Assembly: GCA_015680685.1 (NCBI GenBank)
Contig: MNCI01009417.1
Coordinates: 747,379 to 811,378 of the forward strand
Reading direction: 5' to 3'
DNA length: 64,000 bases
Source: Gnetum montanum
Lineage: Eukaryota; Streptophyta; Gnetopsida; Gnetales; Gnetaceae
This document shows positions 56,643-64,000 of this stretch, piece after piece (position 1 is the stretch's first letter; every line of letters begins with the position of its first letter). Made by a program: the position numbers and the translations under genes. The notes under the pieces were generated by a model that ran no database searches, was not told the DNA's origin, and worked only from the letters and a program-made list of their open reading frames with translations.

Positions 56643-59600
56643 ATTGGGATAAGATGGTTCCCAGGTACCTCAAGATGGAGGGCCTTCAAACATGTGCTCT
56701 TGGTGAGCCTTGTTCTAGGTGGATTAAGATCATTGTCGGTAGACTTCATACACTTGTGTTTGCGATTGTATGTTTGTCTATTTGTGTATGTGTGTCTTCT
56801 TGGCTATGCTTTCAAAATCTACATGCGTGTTATCTTCGTCGTGTCTATCATTCGTAATGCAAGGCTTGGTGTTCTTTGTGGTATGATGACTTATTATTGG
56901 GAACATTGAGGATGCATTTTGAGACCGTTTATGCCATCCAAAAGCCAAATGTTGGTTGTCTTATTTGACAACTTCTTGTGCGTGACACATGATTGCACTT
57001 GTTATTGATCTTTGTGAGTTGTGCTCCCTTGTTTCAGCTAGTTGTGTTACCCTTGGGTTTGTGGCATCACTCTTTTGATTGGTGATATCTCTTGGTCACT
57101 TTGATTCGAAGACTACTTGTGTGGGTCATCCTATTGTAGGTTCTTATTGAGACTGCACCTCTTTTGATGAGAGTCTTTCTTTTGGATGCATCCTCCGTGA
57201 TGTTTCTCATTGTTACGAGAATTGATTTTATGCAGACCTATTGTTGGATAGACCTTGATCTTCCACCTTATTTTTGAGCTGAGATGATGATTCTCTATTG
57301 CCCATGCCTTTTATGATTGTGTTGAGATTTTGATCCTAGTTGAAACTAGTGTTAGTGGTTGGGAATGATTTTTGTATATGAATTTTGGAATTCTGAGAGT
57401 GTGCTAGCTCTCTCTAGGTGTGCCTCATAATGAAATCATTTGTTGAGTGTATCTAATTGACCCATCAATGTTTTGCATGATTCATCTCCATGCATGTTGC
57501 TAAGTTCTTGCTTTTTATGATGTGCAAGAGTGATATTACCTTGTTATATGATCATGCTTGATGGTTATGTATGAGGTTGATGTGCTTATCATGTTCCTGC
57601 TAACTTCTATGTTTCTGAGCTTTTGTCTCAGTGTTTGCAGGCAACACATGTACAAAGATGCAGCCAGTGGTGACCTCAATTGATTCTATAAGCACTATGT
57701 CTATGGGGAAGATATGTGCTCTTGAGACCTTCATGAACTGATTATTTGGTCTCAGAATCCCAACATTAGGTTGCGGATTTATCAATACCTTGGCTGTGAT
57801 GAATTAGCAGGTATATTATGATTTGTTTGCCTCTCTGTGCTAGGTGAGCACTAATATAGGATGATGATCTATCTTAGACCCTTCAGATATTAGGCTAGCA
57901 GATGACATGAAATGGTATCCTTGGCCATGCCAAATACTAATGGCCTAGGAGTGGCCAATGCATTGAGGTCCCACTATGGTAGGTGGTGGATACATTGTTG
58001 GCATGTTTCGTTATTCAATCATTGTGTTTGTGTCCTGAACTGTTTTCGTTTGATGGCAGTCATGCAGTGGGTTCAGTGTGACGGTTGATCATGTATGTTT
58101 TGAGACAGTGGTGCAATGTGACAAATGGTCATTTATGCTTCATGATAGAGATAGATTTTTCTCAGAACAGCATGGTTGTTCGTGGTATGCCCTTGGTGGC
58201 CTAAATCCTTTAGCCTAGGATGGGCTTAGGTAGTTCATCCTATTACCTTTTAGGCTTGGGTAGCATTCCCAAATACCATGTATGTTCCCATTAAAATGTA
58301 TTCCTATCCTCGGGTGTGTGAAATGTATCCTTGTGATATTCTTAATTTGATAATATGCACTCAAAAGTGCTAGATGTATTGCCCTATGTGACTCAGTTGT
58401 CTCCTTGTTGTAGGCTTATACCACATCCCGTGACAAGGCCAAGCTTGATGTATGGTGTTTTCCTAGTGCTTGTTTTGAAGCGCCCTTACTATATGTTGTA
58501 AACGGTCTTTGTGCCTTGATGTATAATTCTGTTGAAAACCTCATGGGAAATTCTTTAGTTGTGATACGGTGTTGTAACGAACAAACCAGGGCATGTCCTT
58601 ACCCATTGTGCTCTTGAACTGGTGCCATGTTTTCTTGGTGATGTTGGCATGCTTGGATGGTATGTGCTTTAGTGAACATCCTTGAGACAAGACAAATCTT
58701 GGGAACACTTTCTCTTGTGTTCCTAGACTGGCAAAGATCTTGTCCAAAAATGATCGATGATGGTATGTAGCCTAAAATACAAACAAATTGGTTTGATGTG
58801 CTTGATCTTGATAACAAGTGCTTCACTGTGGCCATGTGAATTACAATGGTCGACTAAAATTCAAATCAATGTGATGCTGCAATGTCTAGCAGTGGATTTG
58901 AGTTGAGTTCTGGGTATTAATACCTAGACTTCATCTTCCATGCTGAATGTGATTGTGGGGCAGTTGTGCAAACATTGGCATGGTGGTTCATCCATGAATA
59001 AATGATGTTATAATTACAAAAATTATGAATTCTCATGGTGGCCTTGCTTGGTGGGCTTGAATGTGTTTAAAAATCCTTGACCTTATGCTCTTATGCTTGG
59101 GGGCTACTGGTGCTTGGTTGCTAATGGTGTGCTCTCATGATCGATTGCTTTTGACTCTTCTAAGGGTTATGATGCACTGTCATGGCTTGGGACTTATTGG
59201 TGCTTTTGTTGAGCATGGTGTGGTTCCGTGACTGGGATCTCATTGTGCCTAACAGGCTATGATGTCATGTTAGATCTCCCTGTGTACTCTATTTTTTATG
59301 TACACTAATGTATCACATTGTCTCTCCCTAATGTATTGTCCCATGTCATTTGTGTAATGTTAATTCATATTGACGTCCTCACTTCCCTGGTGGGACAACA
59401 GAATTGAGCATGATATTACTTGGTGAATCTTTAATTCTATGAGGGGTCATTCTCCATTCTGATAGATGTCCTCTTTGGTTCTTGAAATAACAAGGCAGGT
59501 GGTATTCAGATGATTGTTTCCTATTTGGGACATAGAAGCAGTTGATGTTCGGGACTTGTTCCTAGCAGTTGCCCCATGTTTGTGAACTCTTGGGGTTTTT

Positions 59601-61472
59601 TTCATAGACAAAATGTTGTTACCTGAGTGAAATTCAAGGAACCTCCTTTGTGAGGCCACGTTGTTGATGCTCCTTCTTGTAGGTAAGGCATGATTTTATG
59701 TACTCACTCAGCTTTTGGGGGCTTCAAAGGAACTTCCTTGTTGGGGTTCTCTAGTAGACCACCCTTATTGTAAATCCTTCAAGGATGAATTGTGTAGTGT
59801 TTTGAGTTGTAACAGATGTTGGTGAAACCCATTCCTTGTAAAACTATCTTAAGGACCCAGTCCTCCTATGGGCAAAATGTTGTTATTGACTTGTGTCTAT
59901 TGTTTGGGTTGAATGATAATAGGTAGTGGTGCGACTTTGTCCACCACAATTGATGTCAACGAGCTTGATTGGGATGTATGAAACAAAAACCTAAAACTCC
60001 TAAGATGAAACAAAATCCCTCTTGATAAAATTTTAAAGGGATGAGCTCCTTGGCATCTCAAGTTGTTCTCAAGGTAAAATTGAATTTGGGTAAGACCTAT
60101 GAACCCATGTCTTCCCTCAGCAGGTACCAATTCGATGATATGGTTCTATTGGTTATATTGACTACTTGGGCGTGTATTATTGGTAAGGTGTAGCTAGGCT
60201 ACTATACTTACCTATGGAAGAAACCTCCCAAAGAGGATCCTTCCTTCAAGTGCAAAAATTTAATGAAATGTGTTGATCATGAGACTGGCAGTCATTCTTG
60301 ATACAGTGGGGAAATTCAAATTCTAGGAACCTCGATGTTCCTTGGAGAATTCATGATCTGGTTGCTCTCAACGGTAACTCTATATTCTTTCCTAGACCTA
60401 ATGATCAGAAAATGATGCTTGTCCCATAACTTGGAGTGGGAAGGATAGCTTGTATGTAGCAAGTGTGGTTGATCCTTCTCCATGAACCAGATATTATGGT
60501 TACATTTAATGATGTGCTTATGGTTGACATGAGATGTGTGTATGGAGGATTTTCATGGGGTTAGCTACCTAATAGATTCTCCACTTTTTCTAACATTCAA
60601 GCATGCATTCTCGATGTTGGACAATCACAAAAGGTGTTGATGAAAGTTTGGGCTTGTTGTATGATAGCCTCTTGGAGAAGTTTCCAAACAGATTTTTGGA
60701 TCTTCTCTCTCGTTTTGGCTATGGAATACTATTGGATGGTAAATTAAGGTATGTGACATTGGTGTCTATGGATGGTAAGGTCAAACTCAAAAGATCTACC
60801 CTTGTACCTTGTTTGGAAGGGAGAACATGCTTGACTCCCTTCATACCAACTTGAATAGACATGATGAAAAAAATGCACATGGTACAGATGCATATGGAAT
60901 TAGTGTTTATATGGTTGCACTGGTGAGACCCCATGTGTCTAGATGCAAGTAGAAAAACATGGAGTTTTGGCAAGCATGAGTTTCTTGTGGAGACATGGCT
61001 CTTTTAGAGCATGTCCTCCCTCTCGATTTGATGTTCCCAAGTCCCTCACCATAGGTAGTGGCCTTGGTGAGCCCTCAAAATCGATGATTAAAAAAATTCA
61101 CAAAAGAATTTAGCAGGACAAGTAGAAGAGGAGTTGTCTTCATACATAGGTATGGGTCTACGCAAGAAGATATGTCTCTAGACCCTAGGAAGGGACGGAT
61201 CTAGGGGACACCTTAGAGACATTGACCATTTGGGTTGGCCTACTCTTGCTTGTTATAGAGTAGGGAAGTCTTTGGGCTTCTTCCAATTGTCCCTTGTGTT
61301 CCATGCAAGGCATTGGATGGAAGGATGTATCAGGTGTTGGGGTTGGTATCTTCTTTCAAGCCTAGTGTCAAAGGAGTTGATGGATCCCCAAAGTTGACAG
61401 AGTTTCGAACCCATATAGAAGTGTACTCTTGAAGCTATCCTAGGCTCTGCTCTAAGGATGTTTCTTCTTTGT
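56643..61472 (+). other. Internal region of the LARD-like element
   Basis: No recognisable coding on the sense strand. Short frames such as 60603-60854 (+), 58541-58747 (-) and 59447-59659 (-) have no known domains. The base composition is richer in G and T on the plus strand than elsewhere in the window, with many TTG/TGT words. Confidence 0.5.
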
Positions 61473-61484
61473 GCGGGGGAGGAT

Positions 61485-62066
61485 TGTGAGAGATGTCCTA
61501 GGGTGGTGGTTCTCTTGAGCTCTCCCCATGGTTTGAGGGCCATGAAACACTTTGAGGTGCCCTTGGATGACTCTCAAGTGATAGAAAATCGACCCTGGCT
61601 TAGCGATACCAAGCTAGCAATAGGACATCCTCCTATTGTAACTCTCTTCTCAGTCCTCTTCATTCCACCCTCACCATGAAGAACTACATGGCCTTGATTC
61701 TACGATGGTCGTAGATATGTAGGCAACCAAGATTGGATAGTTTTGATGCAGTGTTAGGCCACACCTTGTACCAGATCGTGAGGGACCTAGGGGTGAGGCA
61801 CCTTCCCTTGTAGCTGCATCATTTCCCCTCCCACCGATGTTGTCTACAAGGTTGTTTGTGTGCTTGTTTGCATGGTCCTCATTTTGGAGTTGGTTACCCT
61901 CCATGAGGTGCATTGCCATATATGTTAAGAAGCTATGATTCTACTTGCACTCACTCTAGAGTTACTTGCTCGCTTGAGGCGTATTCCCTAGGTCTTCTGG
62001 CACAAATCCATTGGACCTTAGTGAATTCTTTGGGGTGGCGGACAATGTCGAGGCAACGTTCTTACA
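61485..62066 (+). repeat. 3' LTR of the LARD-like element
   Basis: Partner of 55539-56120, preceded by the polypurine tract and followed by the decayed duplication ATATC. Confidence 0.88.
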
Positions 62067-62071
62067 ATATC

Positions 62072-62573
62072 TGTGGGGATATCATTTTTTGAAGAGACTA
62101 CTAAAGTAAGCTTTGGACATTGACAATAAGCGAAAAGGTTAGACATTCTAAAATTGATGCTCAGTGATAAAAGATAGTGCTTGAATTGTTTATACAATAT
62201 GCAATGTGGCATTTATTAATGTTCCAAATAATAAATGGCAAAATTTACATTAGCAATGATATGTAATGTTGGTTTACACGTTAATTTACATATATTAAGG
62301 AAAATTATACTAAAGTCAACATTAGTAATTGGTTTTTATAGAATTTTAAAGCAACGAATGAAAAATGACAATAGAAGTGACAATGGACATTAGTTTTGAT
62401 GTTAAATCAAAGATCTATAAATGCCTAATTTACCATGTTAATGAATTATATGATCATCATAGAGCACTTCATTTAGTTTATCTCAATTGAAGATAGTTTT
62501 AATGGAAATGGATATGCGTAATTACATCTATATAACACTACAAAGGATATATAGAACAGAATGCATCCAAGGG
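62072..62573. other. AT-rich spacer
   Basis: No gene, RNA or repeat recognised. Confidence 0.5.
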
Positions 62574-62740
62574 TGTAGCATAGGTGGTTAGGACACTCAT
62601 CTCTCAATTAAGAAATTGTGGGTGTGATAGGAATAGAGTAGCCTTCAAGTGGAACCTTTTTATTTAGTGGGCCACATCTACCCTGCTATGTGGGCAAGTT
62701 GTGTTACCATCCTTGAATTTCCTTGAAAAAAAATTTTAAA
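62574..62740 (+). repeat. Candidate tRNA-Glu-derived SINE
   Basis: GTAGCATAGGTGGTTAGGAC and then ACTCATCTCTCAATTAAGA follow the D-arm and anticodon-arm of plant tRNA-Glu(CUC), where the first part is normally GTAGTCTAGGTGGTTAGGAT; CTC sits at the anticodon place. The B-box is decayed (GTGGGTGTGATAGGA). About 90 bp of unrelated sequence follow and then an A-rich run (GAAAAAAAATTTTAAA). Head, body and A-rich tail fit a SINE. Acceptor-stem pairing is lost, so it is not a working tRNA. Clear target duplications were not found. Confidence 0.45.
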
Positions 62741-62780
62741 TGTGCTAACTTAATCAATTCATATAATATATATAGGTCAT

Positions 62781-63604
62781 TGATGAGTGGCTAGGTACCC
62801 CTATACTGAACTATACAAATATGAGCATGTACCCACAATTCAATTGAACTCCGAAAATGGACTAGTTGTGGTATCTAGATAGTTACATGTTGATCACAGT
62901 TCGTTGTCTTCCCACTTGGACTAGTATTCGCTTATCATGTATGGTTTAGTCGAGAGTGAGGTGTATGATATGATTTCTATCACTAGGCTACTCCTGGAGA
63001 CAATGGAAAATAATCCTGATTAGACTAAGAAGCAATAGAAAACGAAGTCTAGGTAACCTAAGTGTGGTAAGCATCTATCCTTAATCATCCATATGTATCT
63101 TGGACCTCATGTACTACTTCTGGGATTACCAAGTGCACATTACTTAAGCACTCCTAAATACGCTACTGGGTTACCAAGTAGTCACAATTCAATGTTCGTG
63201 ATTAAGTCATACTCATTCTGCATTTAACAATAGGAATAGTAAATGATGGTAAAGAAATATTAATTAAATAACTAAGTGAATTCTACAATGATGGAGTAAT
63301 CTCGATCTTTATTGCCGATCATGTGCATGTCCAAGTGCGTTACACTCAAATAAAGGTTCTGTACAATTACAATCATCACACTGTGGGCATGCACTGCAGA
63401 AAGAATTAAAATGGATTAAAAACTGACAAAAAGATCCTACTCTAATATTGACTAACTCTCCCTTTCCTATGCACTTGAATGTGATATTTATAGGCTTACA
63501 CAGGACCCACAATATTTTGTATTCGATATTGTTATCTAGGTTGCAATACTGTGTACCCGATATCGAGTATCCAATATCGAGGCTTGGCAAAACACAATTC
63601 ATCA
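62781..63604 (-). repeat. 3' LTR of the right-edge element
   Basis: Begins TGATGAG and ends ATTCATCA. Decayed GATATC-type sites lie at about 63510-63575 and the TATA box (TATTTATAGG on the plus strand) at about 63486-63495. Confidence 0.88.
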
Positions 63605-63792
63605 TACCCCCATGACTGAATAACAACTTTTCCTCAAGTAAGATAAAATGAGAATGGGTTTGATTAATTAAAAAATGGATAGGTATCGGATTATTTGACT
63701 AACTAGGAATTACTCATCCCGCAGTGTGGAATTGAAAAAAAAAACAAAATTGGGACACATACACAGAATTAACAAAAAAAAAATTATTGGAC

Positions 63793-64000
63793 TCATGTGA
63801 TTCCTGATGGTAGTGGTTTCTCCATGGATCTCTTCACCTTATCTTGTGCTGTCAATTTTGGAAATTGATGTCTTTGAAGGAGTGCTTAGAGCTTTTCTTC
63901 CTCAGTTTGGGGATCCTATGCTATCCATGCTAATGCTCCAATGTTTGATGAAGTTGACACCTCCCATGGACATGGTAGTTGTAGAAACATTTGGTTGGCC
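63793..64000 (-). pseudogene. ORF-X, C-terminal end (partial)
   Basis: The minus strand from 64000 to the stop at 63793-63795 encodes the same C-terminus as ORF-X of element D, including the M-E-(E/K)-P-L-P segment just before the end. Stops are present in the short part seen. It shows that ORF-X was part of the family before these copies inserted. Confidence 0.6.

Larger units (their letters stand above)
55539..62066 (+). mobile_element. LTR element without recognisable gag or pol (LARD-like)
   Basis: Two 582-bp LTRs (55539-56120 and 61485-62066) start TGTGAGAG and end TTACA. The flanks ATATG (55534-55538) and ATATC (62067-62071) match at four of five bases, consistent with a decayed duplication. 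TGGTATCGGAGC (56123-56134) after the left LTR is an initiator-Met primer site with one change, and GCGGGGGAGGAT (61473-61484) before the right LTR is a polypurine tract, so it runs on the plus strand. The 5.36 kb between them shows no protease, RT, RNase H or integrase motif on that strand. It would have to be moved by another element's enzymes. Confidence 0.85.
62781..64000 (-). mobile_element. 3' end of another ORF-X-bearing TGATGAG-family element, cut by window edge
   Basis: The LTR at 62781-63604 is followed on the right by the family polypurine tract and then by sequence aligning with 5129-5515 of element D. It therefore belongs to a minus-strand element whose body lies beyond the window. 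GTCAT at 62776-62780 is the expected target duplication. Confidence 0.85.

Noticed and set aside
62574-62645. Functional tRNA-Glu gene
   Set aside because: The B-box and acceptor stem are decayed and no 7-bp stem pairs; a SINE head or pseudogene fits better.

Overview
This window looks like gene-poor nuclear DNA of a seed plant with a large, transposon-filled genome; a gymnosperm is plausible but cannot be proven from 64 kb. Only one intact host-type gene is convincing, an intronless AP2/ERF (DREB-like) transcription factor at 52270-52773. Almost everything else is LTR retrotransposon DNA in nested or adjacent insertions, mostly decayed by point mutation. Five elements can be delimited by paired LTRs, four of them with exact 5-bp target-site duplications (TSDs).

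Layout. 1-1170: end of a minus-strand element of a tRNA-Asp-primed family (here called the TGATGAG family after its LTR ends). 1892-2800: LTR and copia scraps. 2931-3530: a perfect 113-bp duplication and a dispersed repeat (R). 4221-13507: element D (minus, TSD ACATG), with gag but, in place of a recognisable pol, a long reading frame (ORF-X) ending in probable coiled coil. 13515-16815: a LINE ORF1-like relic and TGATGAG-family scraps. 16830-18370: sequence that also lies upstream of the ERF gene. 19611-35242: an old Ty3/gypsy element (minus, TSD GTACC) that has lost most of its reverse transcriptase and is interrupted by element E (26262-33346, plus, TSD AAATA). 36351-36650: three 100-bp tandem repeats. 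37143-49970: a decayed Ty1/copia element (plus, TSD AAACA) split in its integrase/RT region by element G (40215-47340, plus, TSD ACATA). 50110-53680: repeat copies, the ERF gene with its promoter, and a higher-order tandem array just past its stop. 55539-62066: an LTR element with no recognisable gag or pol on its sense strand. 62574-62740: a tRNA-Glu-like SINE candidate. 62781-64000: another ORF-X-bearing member of the TGATGAG family, cut by the window edge.

How it fits together. The TGATGAG family is the main theme. Its LTRs carry a cluster of GCGATATCGC palindromes beside a TATA box, its members use a tRNA-Asp-type primer site, and none seen here encodes reverse transcriptase or integrase. 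E and G carry only gag plus an aspartic protease in one long frame; D and the right-edge copy carry ORF-X. They would therefore depend on enzymes supplied in trans. A motif like the polypurine tract, AGTCATGGGGG, recurs at four matching places in E and G. Many nonsense codons look like CAG to TAG changes, as expected of methylated, silenced plant DNA. The ERF gene has a possible frameshift that puts an LxLxL (EAR-like) repression motif just outside its frame, two TATA boxes, and short upstream ORFs.
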